Numbered from the stretch's first letter, positions 1 through 8,411 are shown. The stretch is DNA of 64,000 nt from Pseudomonas putida (GCA_029953615.1 CP124529.1:1302001-1366000), one strand, 5' to 3'. Numbers and translations are program-made. The notes: a model not told the origin generated them from the letters alone.

Positions 1-367
1 CGAGCAGTGTGGCCTGCTGGCCTATTCACCGCTGGCGTTCGGTATGCTTTCCGGCAAATACGAGAACGGCGCACGCCCGGAAAACGCACGCCTGACCCTG
101 TTCAGCCGCTTTGCCCGCTACTCCAACCCACAGACCGTGGCGGCCTGCAGCCGCTACGTGCAACTGGCCCGTGATCACGGCCTGGATCCGGCGCAAATGG
201 CCTTGGCGTTCGTCACCCGGCAGCCATTCGTGACCAGCAACATCATTGGCGCGACCAGCCTCGAACAACTGGACAGCAACCTGGCCAGCCTCGAGCTGAG
301 CCTGAGCGATGAACTGCTGGCGGCGATCGAGGCGATTCACCAGGAACAGCCGAACCCGGCGCCTTGA
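1..367 (+). CDS. Aldo/keto reductase, C-terminal part (5' end outside window)
   Basis: The reading frame is open from the left edge and ends at TGA 365-367, so about 121 residues of the C-terminal half are visible. The segment reads CGLLAYSPLAFGMLSGKY, followed by an LARDHGLDPAQMALAFV stretch and VTSNIIGATSLEQLDSNL. This matches the last barrel helices and cofactor-binding loop of Tas/YajO-type NADPH-dependent aldo/keto reductases. The G-A-T-S-x-E-Q motif binds the 2'-phosphate of NADPH in that family. The catalytic Tyr/Lys part lies outside the window, so substrate cannot be judged. A REP pair follows the stop. Confidence 0.85.
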   Translation, partial: EQCGLLAYSPLAFGMLSGKYENGARPENARLTLFSRFARYSNPQTVAACSRYVQLARDHGLDPAQMALAFVTRQPFVTSNIIGATSLEQLDSNLASLELSLSDELLAAIEAIHQEQPNPAP

Positions 368-383
368 GCCGACCCTGTGCTGG

Positions 384-474
384 TTTCTTCGCGGGCTCGC
401 CCGCTCCCACAAGTACTGCACAGCCATTGAACTGTGTGCGGTCCCTGTGGGAGCGGGCGAGCCCGCGAAGAAAC
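384..474. repeat. REP inverted pair, family A
   Basis: Two facing copies of the family A core (GAGCGGGC-N2-GCCCGCGAA with TGTGGGAG on one side) are separated by about 35 bases. It lies between the aldo/keto reductase and the glxA-like gene. Such pairs form long hairpins in RNA and are typical of P. putida intergenic DNA. Confidence 0.85.
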
Positions 475-557
475 ACGCGCGGTCCGGCAGGCTAGACACA
501 ATCGCCAAAAAATAAGACGATCCAGCCGGTGATTGACCACTCTACCCTATAAGAACA

Positions 558-1562
558 ATGACAATGATGTTTACCCAACCCTCCGCGTCGCTGCGGCGCG
601 TCTGCATCCTGGCCATTGACAAGGTATTCGCTTCGACCTTGATGCAGGCCAAGGATTTCTTCCACCTCGCCAGCTTGCGCTACAGCAAACAGCTGGGCCT
701 GGGCCTGCAGCCGATGTTCGAGATCCGCCTGGTGAGCCCCGACGGCCAGCCCGTGGACAGCTTCAGCAATGTGCAACTCCCGGTCGATGGCGGCCTGGAA
801 GACGCCGATGTGATCATTCTCCCGGCCTTCTGGGACGACTTCGACAACCTGCTGCAGCGTTATCCACAGGTGCTGCCGTGGCTGCGTGAACAGCATGCCC
901 GTGGCGCTGTGCTGTGCGCCGAGGCCAGTGGGGTGTTCTGGCTGGCCGAGTCCGGCCTGCTCGACGGCAAGGAGGCGACCACCTACTGGCGCTTCTTCAG
1001 CAGCTTTGCCGAGCGCTTCCCGAAGATCCGACTGAACCAGGACAAGCACCTGACCGACGCCGACAATATCTATTGTGCTGGCGGCGCCACTTCAGCCTGC
1101 GACCTGTATATCTACCTGATCGAACGCTTCTGTGGTGCCAACGTGGCCCGCGCCGTATCCCGCGACATCCTCTACGAAGTGCAGCGCAACTACACCCCGG
1201 GGCGCATGGGTTTTGGCGGGCAGAAGCTGCACCAGGACCTGATCATCCTGCAGATCCAGCATTGGCTGGAGGAGCACTTCGCCGACAAGTTCCGCTTCGA
1301 GGACGTCGCTCGCAACCACGGCATGAGCATTCGCAACTTCATGCGCCGCTTCCAGGGCGCGACGGGGGACAAACCGCTGCACTACCTGCAACGGTTGCGG
1401 ATCGAGACAGCCAAGGGGTTGTTGTCGAGCACGCGCAAAAGCATCAAGACCATCAGTTACGAGGTCGGCTATGACGATGCCAGTTTCTTTGCGCGGCTGT
1501 TCCGCCAGCATACCGAGTTGTCGCCGAACCAGTATCGGCAGCAGTTCATGCAGGAGGCTTGA
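558..1562 (+). CDS. GlxA-family transcriptional regulator (DJ-1/PfpI + AraC HTH)
   Basis: A 334-residue protein. Residues about 10-190 form a DJ-1/PfpI-like (class I amidotransferase-like) domain, with VCILAIDKVFAS near the start and LCAEASGVFWLAESGLL where the nucleophile elbow would be. No Cys stands in the elbow itself, so this is a sensor domain and not an enzyme. Residues about 225-330 carry two AraC helix-turn-helix motifs (MSIRNFMRRF and ISYEVGYDDASFFARLFRQH) and the usual SPNQYRQQF ending. Family members regulate catabolic genes such as those for glycine betaine, carnitine or arginine, but the ligand here cannot be read from sequence. ATG 558 has only a weak ribosome site, and ATG 564 or 567 are alternatives. 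Confidence 0.85.
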   Translation: MTMMFTQPSASLRRVCILAIDKVFASTLMQAKDFFHLASLRYSKQLGLGLQPMFEIRLVSPDGQPVDSFSNVQLPVDGGLEDADVIILPAFWDDFDNLLQRYPQVLPWLREQHARGAVLCAEASGVFWLAESGLLDGKEATTYWRFFSSFAERFPKIRLNQDKHLTDADNIYCAGGATSACDLYIYLIERFCGANVARAVSRDILYEVQRNYTPGRMGFGGQKLHQDLIILQIQHWLEEHFADKFRFEDVARNHGMSIRNFMRRFQGATGDKPLHYLQRLRIETAKGLLSSTRKSIKTISYEVGYDDASFFARLFRQHTELSPNQYRQQFMQEA

Positions 1563-1566
1563 GGCC

Positions 1567-1688
1567 AATGGGGCTGCTCTGCAGCCCATCGCAGGCAAGC
1601 CAGCTCCCACAGGTATTGCATAAGTCTAAAGGGCTGCGCTAAACCAGTGGGAGCTGGCTTGCCTGCGATGGGCCGCAAAGCGGCCCCA
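1567..1688. repeat. REP inverted pair, family B
   Basis: Facing copies of a GAGCTGGCTTGCCTGCGATG unit are flanked by GGGGCTGC...GCAGCCC and GGGCCGC...GCGGCCC arms. It fills the gap between two convergent genes (glxA-like and zapE) and could act as a two-way transcription end. Confidence 0.8.
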
Positions 1689-1694
1689 AAATTC

Positions 1695-2789
1695 TTACGG
1701 CTTGTGAGCGCGCGCCAGGAACTCGTGCGACTGCATCTCCAGCAACCGGCTCAGGGTACGCTGGAACTCGAAGGCCAGCCGCCCGCCGGTATACAGGTCC
1801 TTCAGCTCCACCTCGGCCGAGATGATCAGCTTGACGTTGCGGTCATAGAACTCGTCAACCATGTTGATGAAGCGGCGGGCAATGTCATCGGTGGTGACGC
1901 CCATCTGCTCCACGTTGCTCAGCAGCACGGCATGGAAGATCTTGCCCAGTTCGATGTAGTCGTTCTGGCTGCGAGGGCCGTCGCACAGGGCGCGGAAGTC
2001 GAACCAGGCCACGTCGTCGCAGGTAAGCAGGGCATTGATCGGGCGATTCTCGATCATCAGCACATCGTTCTCGACCGCCTGGGTGCACTCGGGAGTCAGT
2101 GCCTTGAAGCTGGCGCGCAGGCTCTGGTGCGCCGCCTCATCGAGTGGGTAGTGATACAGCTCGGCCTGTTCCAGGTGACGCAGGCGGTAGTCGACCCCGC
2201 TGTCGACGTTCACCACCTCGGTGTACTGCTTGATCATGGCGATGGCCGGCAGGAAGCGCGCGCGCTGCAGGCCGTCCTTGTACAGGCCGTCCGGCACGAT
2301 GTTGGAGGTGGCCACCAGCGATACGCCGTTCTTGAACAGCTCTTCCATCAGGGTGCCGAGGATCATCGCGTCGGTAATGTCCGACACGAAGAATTCGTCG
2401 AAGCAGATCACCTTGGCTTCTTCGCTGAAGCGTTTGGCGATGATGGTCAGCGGGTTCTTTTCGCCCTTGAGGGTTTTCATTTCCTCGTGCACGCGCTTCA
2501 TGAAGCGGTGGAAGTGCGTGCGCATCTTCTGCTTGAACGGCAGCGCCTCGAAGAAGGTATCGACCAGGTAAGTCTTGCCGCGCCCTACCCCACCCCAGAA
2601 GTACAGGCCCTTGACCGGGGTCTGCTCCTTCTTGCCGAACAGCTTGCCGAATACCCCCGGCTTGTTGTTCTGCGCGTGTACCAGGTCGTCGTACAGGCGC
2701 TGCAGGTGACGCACCGCAGTTTCCTGCGCCGCGTCATGGAAGAAGTCGGGACGTTTCAGATCTGCTTGATATCGTTCTAGGGGCGTCAT
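1695..2789 (-). CDS. zapE: Cell division protein ZapE (AFG1-like ATPase)
   Basis: A 364-residue ATPase of the AFG1/ZapE family, which in E. coli joins the division ring late and destabilises FtsZ polymers in an ATP-dependent way. The P-loop GGVGRGKT is at about 66-73, and Walker B VICFDEFFV follows at about 133-141, then a sensor-like SNIVPDGLY segment. The length matches the family (about 360-375). ATG 2789 starts MTPLERYQADL, the usual family opening. It lies downstream of trpS on the same strand, but a strong terminator at 2809-2841 separates the two, so it probably has its own promoter. Confidence 0.93.
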   Translation of the reverse strand: MTPLERYQADLKRPDFFHDAAQETAVRHLQRLYDDLVHAQNNKPGVFGKLFGKKEQTPVKGLYFWGGVGRGKTYLVDTFFEALPFKQKMRTHFHRFMKRVHEEMKTLKGEKNPLTIIAKRFSEEAKVICFDEFFVSDITDAMILGTLMEELFKNGVSLVATSNIVPDGLYKDGLQRARFLPAIAMIKQYTEVVNVDSGVDYRLRHLEQAELYHYPLDEAAHQSLRASFKALTPECTQAVENDVLMIENRPINALLTCDDVAWFDFRALCDGPRSQNDYIELGKIFHAVLLSNVEQMGVTTDDIARRFINMVDEFYDRNVKLIISAEVELKDLYTGGRLAFEFQRTLSRLLEMQSHEFLARAHKP

Positions 2790-2808
2790 GATTCGTTAGC
2801 GAGGCAAC

Positions 2809-2841
2809 AAAAAACGGGCCGTCACTGTAGCGACAGGCCCG
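2809..2841 (-). terminator. Rho-independent terminator of trpS
   Basis: On the minus strand, CGGGCC pairs with GGCCCG, then GTC with GAC across one mismatch, around a short loop. Six T residues follow directly (A run at 2809-2814 on the plus strand). It stands between trpS and zapE. Confidence 0.75.
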
Positions 2842-2857
2842 CCTAATGGCAATCAGT

Positions 2858-2943
2858 CTGTGGGAGCGGGCGTGCCCGCGAACACCGGCAAAGCCGGTGC
2901 CATGCAACGCGGCGCCTGTTTCGCGGGCACGCCCGCTCCCACA
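2858..2943. repeat. REP inverted pair, family A
   Basis: Facing GAGCGGGCGTGCCCGCGAA cores, with an inner CCGGCAAAGCCGG hairpin. It lies just behind the trpS stop and ahead of its terminator. Confidence 0.85.
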
Positions 2944-2955
2944 GTTACAACATCT

Positions 2956-4306
2956 TCAGTCCGCTTGTGGGGCAAGCGCTGCACGCAGGCTTTCGATGGC
3001 CGCATCACGGGCCTCGGCAGTGTCGAACTGCGGCCCGTCGGCAACCTGCTCGCCATTCAGCCACAGGCCGAAGCCCAGGCCTTCGATGCGCACATCGGCC
3101 TCGCCACCTTGCTGCAGCTGCTTGCTCACGGCGCCGGCGCTCTTGCCGTCGGTGAAGCTGCGCGACAGCAGCAGTTGTTCGCCGTCGGCAGCCAGCAGGC
3201 GGAAGCGGAAGCTGCCGTCATCATCTCGGAAACTGACAAAACGCGAGGTCTTGGCGGCCTTTTTCTTCACTTCCGTGCCGGCCTGCACGCTGCTGCGGAA
3301 CGAACGCAGGCCAACGGCCTCGCGCAGTTGCTCGAGGAACGGCGTGGCGATCTTGCGAGCCTTGGCGGCGCCAGCCAACAGGATGTCTTCCAGGTCCGCC
3401 GGACGTGCGATCAGCTGGTGGTAGTACTCGCGCTTCTCGGCCAGCTGGCCGTCCAGCAGCTGGAACAGGCGCTGCTTGGCCTCGCCCCAGCCCAGGGCCC
3501 TGCAGCAGCTGTTCACGGAACTCGGCGCACTGCGCCGGCGTCGCGAAGGCCTGGAACAGGGTGAACAGGTGCGCGTTGTCCGGATCTTTCGCTTCGCCAG
3601 GTGCGCGCGAGTCGGTGACGATGCGCGAGATGGCGTCTTTCATGTCCTTGGCGCTGGTGAACAGCGGGATGGTGTTGTCGTAGCTTTTGGACATCTTGCG
3701 CCCGTCCAGACCCGGCAGGGTTGCCACGCTCTCCTCGATCACCGCTTCCGGCAGGGCGAAGAAGTCCTTGCCCTGACCAAACAGGTGGTTGAAGCGCTGG
3801 CCGATGTCGCGGGCCATTTCCACGTGCTGGATCTGGTCACGGCCGACTGGCACCTTGTTGGCGTTGAACATCAGGATGTCAGCGGCCATCAGCACCGGGT
3901 AGCTGTACAGGCCCATGGTTACGCCGGCATCCGGGTCTTCGCCGTTTTCCAGGTTCTTGTCCACCGAGGCCTTGTAGGCGTGCGCACGGTTGAGCAGACC
4001 CTTGGCGCTGACGCAGGTCAGCAGCCAGGTGAGCTCGGGGATTTCCGGGATGTCGGACTGGCGGTAGAAGGTCACCTTGTCCGGGTCGAGGCCACCAGCC
4101 AGCCAGGTGGCGGCGATTTCCAGGCGCGAACGCTGGATGCGCAGCGGGTCATCGCACTTGATCAGGGCGTGGTAGTCGGCCAGGAAGTAGAACGAGTCGA
4201 CACCGGGCTGCTGGCTGGCACGGATCGCCGGGCGGATGGCGCCGGCGTAGTTGCCCAGGTGCGGAGTGCCGGTGGTGGTGATACCGGTAAGAATGCGCGT
4301 GGTCAT
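2956..4306 (-). pseudogene. trpS: Tryptophan-tRNA ligase, reading frame broken by one extra base
   Basis: Class I aminoacyl-tRNA synthetase that charges tRNA-Trp. The upstream frame (from ATG 4306) holds the HIGH-type motif TPHLGNY at about 13-19 and KMSKS at about 203-207. It runs correctly to EFREQLLQG, then drifts into nonsense. The other frame resumes with [16 protein letters not shown] and continues to the stop at 2956-2958. Removing one C from GGGCCC at 3495-3500 rejoins them as QGLGWGEAK and gives a 449-residue protein, the usual length for Pseudomonas TrpS with its C-terminal extension. The extension itself is intact. The gene is normally essential and no second copy is visible, so a sequencing error is more likely than a dead gene. 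Confidence 0.85.
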
Positions 4307-4331
4307 GGGTGTTCGCTTATTCAGGCTTGGC

Positions 4332-4967
4332 TCAGTTCGAAAGGCGCGGCAGCAGCAGATCCTTCAGATCGGTCAGCTTGCCATGGAAGAAGTGTCCGCA
4401 TTCTGCCACTTTCAGCAGCTCATGGGGGCGCGACAGGCTGTCGGACCATTCGTAAACCAGCTGCGGCGCAACCACTTCGTCGGCGTCCGGCTGCACCACG
4501 GTGATCGGGCAGCGCTGCGGCACCGGGTATTCCGGCGTCAGGCGCATTACCGCCGGGGCGATCATGAACAGTTGCTGCAGCTCTGCCCCTGAGGCCTCCA
4601 GGCGGCCGGCCAGGCTGGCAGCGACGAAGCCGCCGAACGAGAAGCCCATCAGCACCAGCGGCAAGCCCAGGTGCTTTTCGCGCAGCCAGGCCGCAGCGGC
4701 CTGGGCATCGGCCACCTCGCCAGCGCCCATGTCATGGCTGCCGGCGCTCTGCCCTACGCCACGGTAGTTGAAGCGCAAGGTCACGTAGCCGGCGTCACGA
4801 GCGGTGCGTTGCAGGGTCGAGACCACCTTGTTGAGCATGGTGCCGCCCTGGACCGGGTTGGGGTGGCAGATCAGCACCGCGCCGCGGGCATTGGCCACGT
4901 CCAGGTACAAGGCTTCCAGCTGGCCACTGGGGCCATCGATGAACAAGGGGGTTTCGCGGACAAGCAA
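4332..4967 (-). CDS. Small alpha/beta hydrolase (CocE/dienelactone hydrolase-like)
   Basis: A 211-residue cytosolic serine hydrolase. It shows the oxyanion region [11 protein letters not shown] (about 35-44), FNYRGVGQS (67-74), the nucleophile elbow GFSFGG (108-113, Ser110) and a late GHFFHG that would carry the catalytic His. This set is typical of the short alpha/beta hydrolases annotated in Pseudomonas next to zapG. The start is TTG 4967, chosen because ACGGAG lies seven bases upstream and no ATG fits. It is transcribed in the same direction as trpS, 25 bases ahead of it, and may be cotranscribed. Substrate unknown. Confidence 0.82.
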   Translation of the reverse strand: MLVRETPLFIDGPSGQLEALYLDVANARGAVLICHPNPVQGGTMLNKVVSTLQRTARDAGYVTLRFNYRGVGQSAGSHDMGAGEVADAQAAAAWLREKHLGLPLVLMGFSFGGFVAASLAGRLEASGAELQQLFMIAPAVMRLTPEYPVPQRCPITVVQPDADEVVAPQLVYEWSDSLSRPHELLKVAECGHFFHGKLTDLKDLLLPRLSN

Positions 4968-5102
4968 GGCACTACTCCGTGACCTCGGGAGGGGTCGATT
5001 CGTCTAGGTGAGGAATTCTGTTCTGATTTGCGATCGCTCGCGGTATACAGCGCAGGTCTGAGCCGTTAACGTAAAGCAAAGCCGTTTATAGAGGAAGGAC
5101 TC

Positions 5103-5540
5103 GTGGAACTCTCGCTCCTTGTTTGGTTGTTGCCGACCCTGGCCCTGGTCATCGGCGTCGTGGTCGGTTTCGTCGTCGCTCGCCTGCTGCCCAATGCTGC
5201 GCCGAGCAGCACCCAGCGTCAGCTGGACGACATCCAGAAGCGCTTCGACAGCTACCAGAACGAAGTGGTCACCCACTTCAACAGCACCGCCGTGCTGGTC
5301 AAGAAACTGACCCAGAGCTACCAGGACGTTCAGGATCACCTGGCCGAAGGCGCCAACAGCCTGGCCCTTGATGACGTTACGCGCCAACGCCTGCTGGCGG
5401 CCCTGCATTCCGAGGGCGCGCAAGGCCCACGCGACCGCCTGACCCCGCCGAAGGACACTGCCGAAGTGCCGCGCGACTACGCACCGAAAGCGCCGAACTC
5501 GCCGGGCATGCTCGACGAGAGCTACGGCCTCAAGCGCTGA
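5103..5540 (+). CDS. zapG: ZapG/YhcB-family inner membrane protein (DUF1043)
   Basis: A 145-residue protein with one N-terminal membrane helix (about residues 4-25, WLLPTLALVIGVVVGFVVA) followed by a charged coiled-coil region (QRQLDDIQKRFDSYQNEVV). This is the layout of the YhcB/DUF1043 family, whose E. coli member links cell division with envelope growth. The start is GTG 5103 with AGGAAGG upstream, and no earlier in-frame ATG exists. It is divergent from the hydrolase gene and followed at once by a clear terminator, so it is a single-gene unit. Confidence 0.88.
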   Translation: MELSLLVWLLPTLALVIGVVVGFVVARLLPNAAPSSTQRQLDDIQKRFDSYQNEVVTHFNSTAVLVKKLTQSYQDVQDHLAEGANSLALDDVTRQRLLAALHSEGAQGPRDRLTPPKDTAEVPRDYAPKAPNSPGMLDESYGLKR

Positions 5541-5555
5541 TCTGCCGAACATGAC

Positions 5556-5580
5556 AAAGGCCTCGCTAGAGGCCTTTTTT
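5556..5580 (+). terminator. Rho-independent terminator of zapG
   Basis: AAAGGCCTC-GCTA-GAGGCCTTT gives a nine-pair stem with a four-base loop and a T run. It starts 15 bases after the zapG stop. Confidence 0.92.
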
Positions 5581-5597
5581 GTGGGCCGGATTCACTG

Positions 5598-5690
5598 GCC
5601 TCTTCGCGGGCTCGCCCGCTCCCACTGGTACACCACAGCATTTGTAATCTGTGTGATACCTGTGGAAGCGGGCGTGCCCGCGAAGAGGCC
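5598..5690. repeat. REP inverted pair, family A
   Basis: Facing family A units with GGCCTCTTCGCGGG and CCCGCGAAGAGGCC ends. It lies between the convergent zapG and mdeA genes. Confidence 0.85.
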
Positions 5691-5702
5691 GGCCCAGGCA
5701 AC

Positions 5703-6899
5703 CTAGCTGCAAGCCTGCAGTGCCTGCTCGACATCCGCCAGCAGGTCCTCCACATCCTCCAGCCCCACCGACAGGCGCACCAGCCCCTCCGATATCCCGT
5801 GATGCGCCCGCTCCTTCGCGGTATAGCTTGAGTGCGTCATGCTCGCCGGATGCTGCGCCAGCGACTCGGCATCGCCCAGGCTCACCGCGCGGGCGAACAG
5901 CTGTAGCGCGTTCATGAAACGCCGGCCAGCCTCGATACCGCCCTTGAGTTCGAATGCGATCATCCCGCCCGGTAAACGCATCTGGCGCTGCGCCAGTTCG
6001 TACTGGGCAAACGACGGCAGCCCCGGGTAGTGAATCAGTTCCACCTGCGGCTGCCGGGCCAGAAACTCCGCCACCTGCCGGGCATTGGCGCAATGGCGGT
6101 CCATGCGCAGGGCCAGGGTCTTGATCCCGCGCATCAGCAGCGCTGCGTCATGCGGCGACAGCACCGCCCCGGTCATGTCCTTCAGCCCTTCCAGGCGAAT
6201 GCGGTCGATCAACGCCTTGCGCCCGACCACCAGGCCTGCAGTGATATCGCCGTGGCCACTGAGGTACTTGGTCGCCGAATGCACTACCAGGTCAGCCCCC
6301 AGCTCCAGCGGACGTTGTAGATAGGGTGTGCAGTAGGTGTTGTCGACCACTACATGTACATCATGCCCGCGCACCGCCTCGGCCACTGCGGCGATATCCA
6401 CAAGTTGCATGTTGGGGTTGGCTGGCGTTTCGAAGTAGATCATCCGCGTTTTGCCGTTGATCGCCGCCTTCAGGGCCTTGGCATCGTTCAGGTCGACATG
6501 GCGGATCTTCACCCCGAATTCGCCAATGCCATGGTGCAGGAAGGCAAAGGTGCAGCCATACAACGTACGCCCGACGATCAGCTCGTCGCCAGGGCGCAGC
6601 AGGGTCCAGATCGTCGAGGTGATGGCCCCCATGCCCGACGCCAACGCCAGCCCCGCCTCGCCGCCCTCCAGCGAGGCCATGCGCTGCTCCAGCAAGGCCA
6701 GGGTCGGGTTGGAGATGCGGCTGTAGAAATGCCCCGGCTCCTCGCCGGCGAAGCACGCAGCGCCGTACTCGACGGTTGGGAAGGCATAGGTAGCAGTCTG
6801 GTACACCGGCGGCACCAAGGCGCCACCGTGGGAAAGCGGGTCGTAGCCATGGTGAATGGCCCGTGTGGCGAAACCGGTCTTGTCATGGGAGTCGCGCAT
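5703..6899 (-). CDS. mdeA: L-methionine gamma-lyase
   Basis: A PLP enzyme of the Cys/Met metabolism (trans-sulfuration) family that splits L-methionine into methanethiol, 2-oxobutyrate and ammonia. It is 398 residues, the length of the characterised P. putida enzyme. It has FATRAIHHGYDP at the N-terminus, TLYGCTFAF with Tyr114 and the Cys116 that marks methionine gamma-lyases among relatives, SATKYLSGHGD with the PLP lysine at 211, and SLGDAESLAQHPASMTHS near the end. ATG 6899 is preceded by AAGAGG. It is divergent from the Lrp-type regulator mdeR. The mdeB gene known downstream of mdeA in another P. putida strain is absent here, where a REP pair and zapG follow instead. Confidence 0.95.
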   Translation of the reverse strand: MRDSHDKTGFATRAIHHGYDPLSHGGALVPPVYQTATYAFPTVEYGAACFAGEEPGHFYSRISNPTLALLEQRMASLEGGEAGLALASGMGAITSTIWTLLRPGDELIVGRTLYGCTFAFLHHGIGEFGVKIRHVDLNDAKALKAAINGKTRMIYFETPANPNMQLVDIAAVAEAVRGHDVHVVVDNTYCTPYLQRPLELGADLVVHSATKYLSGHGDITAGLVVGRKALIDRIRLEGLKDMTGAVLSPHDAALLMRGIKTLALRMDRHCANARQVAEFLARQPQVELIHYPGLPSFAQYELAQRQMRLPGGMIAFELKGGIEAGRRFMNALQLFARAVSLGDAESLAQHPASMTHSSYTAKERAHHGISEGLVRLSVGLEDVEDLLADVEQALQACS

Positions 6900-6921
6900 G
6901 GCAACAGCCTCTTGTGGTTTG

Positions 6922-6933
6922 TTATAAGCTTAT
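6922..6933. promoter_or_regulatory. Candidate MdeR operator in the mdeA-mdeR spacer
   Basis: TTATAAGCTTAT contains the perfect palindrome ATAAGCTTAT. It lies 23 bases upstream of the mdeA start in the 127-base divergent spacer. The same TTATAAGC word occurs twice, inverted, at 7536-7576. Lrp-type regulators usually bind near their own genes. This assignment is an inference from position and repetition. Confidence 0.4.
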
Positions 6934-7026
6934 GCCACCGAGCTGCCCGATTTTTTCCAAAGTTGCCCACGCATCCGCGTGCTTGCTGGAACAAAAACAA
7001 TAACTTCCGCACCAGGAGGGCAAAAC

Positions 7027-7506
7027 ATGCCTTTAAGCCTCGACCGCACCGACCGCGCCCTGCTGGCTGCCCTGCAGGACAACGCCCGCCTCACCGTTGC
7101 CGAACTCGCCGACCAGGTGGCACTGACCACCTCGCCCTGTTGGCGACGGGTCAAGTTGCTGGAGGACAACGGCTACATCACCGGCTACCAGGCCATCCTT
7201 TCGCCCAAGTCGCTGGGGTTTGGCGTGACCGCGTTCGTCAGCATCATGATGGACTCGCACACCAAGGACATGGCGCTGGCGTTCGAGCGACGGCTGATGG
7301 AGATTCCCGAGATCGTCGCCTGCCATAACATTTCCGGGAGGTATGATTTTCTGCTGGAGATCCTGGCGCGGGACCTGGAGTCGTTTGGGGAGTTTGCGCG
7401 AGAGGTTTTGCAGCGATTGCCAGGCGTAAAGGAGATCTATTCGAGCTTTTCCTACAAAGAGGTGAAAAGCAAGCGAATAATTCCGGTAACAGAACGACAC
7501 ATCTGA
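7027..7506 (+). CDS. mdeR: Lrp/AsnC-family regulator of methionine catabolism
   Basis: A 159-residue Lrp/AsnC protein. An N-terminal winged helix-turn-helix (about 5-60, LDRTDRALLAALQDNARL then LTTSPCWRRVKLLEDNGYI) is followed by a RAM ligand-binding domain (about 65-145, with GRYDFLLEILARDLESF). In P. putida the divergent partner of mdeA is the activator MdeR, and this gene has that position. ATG 7027 has the strong site AGGAGGGC, which decides it over the GTG/TTG codons further upstream in the same frame. The ligand is probably methionine or a degradation product, by family knowledge only. Confidence 0.88.
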   Translation: MPLSLDRTDRALLAALQDNARLTVAELADQVALTTSPCWRRVKLLEDNGYITGYQAILSPKSLGFGVTAFVSIMMDSHTKDMALAFERRLMEIPEIVACHNISGRYDFLLEILARDLESFGEFAREVLQRLPGVKEIYSSFSYKEVKSKRIIPVTERHI

Positions 7507-7535
7507 CCGACAAACTTAGCTCACCTATCGAGGGC

Positions 7536-7576
7536 AACATTATAAGCTGCAAGACATGCGCGCAGCTTATAACGTT
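7536..7576. repeat. 15-base inverted repeat with the TTATAAGC motif, behind mdeR
   Basis: AACATTATAAGCTGC (7536-7550) and GCAGCTTATAACGTT (7562-7576) pair at 14 of 15 positions around an 11-base loop. No T run follows, so it is a poor intrinsic terminator. The inner word TTATAAGC is shared with the mdeA-mdeR spacer, so it may be a protein-binding site, or it may be a simple 3' hairpin between convergent genes. Confidence 0.7.
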
Positions 7577-7602
7577 ACTGTAGTCAAAGACCACAATAGC
7601 CC

Positions 7603-8127
7603 CTATGGAAAATCATGAGGAATGCTAATCAACGGAGGTGGAAATGGCGGATATATTTCCGGGTAAATTTTCGGTTTTTTGGGTATCCGTCCCGGCACGA
7701 AACCAAACCGCGCCCATCGAACCTCTGCATTGCGCCCATCAAAAATCAAGATATTACCAGTGTCGGTTACGTTGAGATAATTATTCTCCCAATAGGATCT
7801 ATCAAGTGTTTCCGTACTCGCTGCGGCCCACAGTCGCTCGCGAGCTGGGTCATACAGAAAACCAGAATTGCTGACGACGAACTGCAGCGGTTCACGCTTC
7901 TTGGTATGGAGCGTATAACTATATGCCTGCCTTTCGTCTGCGACCCAGATAACGGAGCCATCCTCTTCTAGGACCAGGTTTCCATCGTGCCGGAGACGAA
8001 GCAGAAACCTACCGCTGCGGGACCTGATTAATTGTCCCGGCTGCATCGCCTCATTTGGAGGAAGCAATTCGCCTCCAGAATTCTGAAACGGCTTGTATTG
8101 AATCTTCCGATATTTACTCTTCCCCAT
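7603..8127 (-). CDS. Single-domain bulb-type (monocot mannose-binding) lectin protein
   Basis: A 174-residue protein without signal peptide or membrane segment. Three beta-prism-II repeats are visible: FLLRLRHDGNLVLEEDGSVIW (about 38-58), then LQFVVSNSGFLYDPARERLW, then YLNVTDTGNILIFDGRNAEVRW. These fit the three subdomains of one bulb-type lectin domain. Only the first and third keep the D-x-G/N-N-L core of the mannose site (QxDxNxVxY), and the Q and Y are replaced. A proline-rich tail follows (about 150-174). Lectin-like bacteriocins (LlpA, putidacin L1) have two such domains and about 275 residues, so this is not a standard one. ATG 8127 has GAGG at good spacing; an in-frame start ten codons upstream is less likely. 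Codon use and GC are lower than in the neighbours, which suggests horizontal gain. Confidence 0.75.
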   Translation of the reverse strand: MGKSKYRKIQYKPFQNSGGELLPPNEAMQPGQLIRSRSGRFLLRLRHDGNLVLEEDGSVIWVADERQAYSYTLHTKKREPLQFVVSNSGFLYDPARERLWAAASTETLDRSYWENNYLNVTDTGNILIFDGRNAEVRWARFGFVPGRIPKKPKIYPEIYPPFPPPLISIPHDFP

Positions 8128-8411
8128 TACAAACCTCGATTTCAAGAAAGTTAACAAGCCGTCTACCTAAGCTTGCGAGCCCATTTTCCTCGGAACCACC
8201 CCTTACAAACAGCCAGAAATCCCCCCGATGGAACCAGTAAAAAATCTTACAGCCTAAGAAGATCAAGACTACATAAATCCCCGCAGACTCAACTTACAGA
8301 GCGCGAGATAATACCTACGCAAAACAGCACCAATACGATTGCAATCTTTAAAAACACTAACCTTGACTTGCGACAAAAGCAGGTTTTAGTCATCGCCAGG
8401 AGATCACATCC

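Noticed and set aside
6900..7026. Sigma-54 promoter for mdeA in the divergent spacer
   Set aside because: TGGCATA-AGCT-TATAA keeps the -24 half but lacks the GC of the -12 half. The match is too weak to call.
7603..8127. The lectin gene as a lectin-like bacteriocin (LlpA)
   Set aside because: Only one lectin domain is present and length is about two thirds of LlpA. No evidence for killing activity can be read from the sequence.
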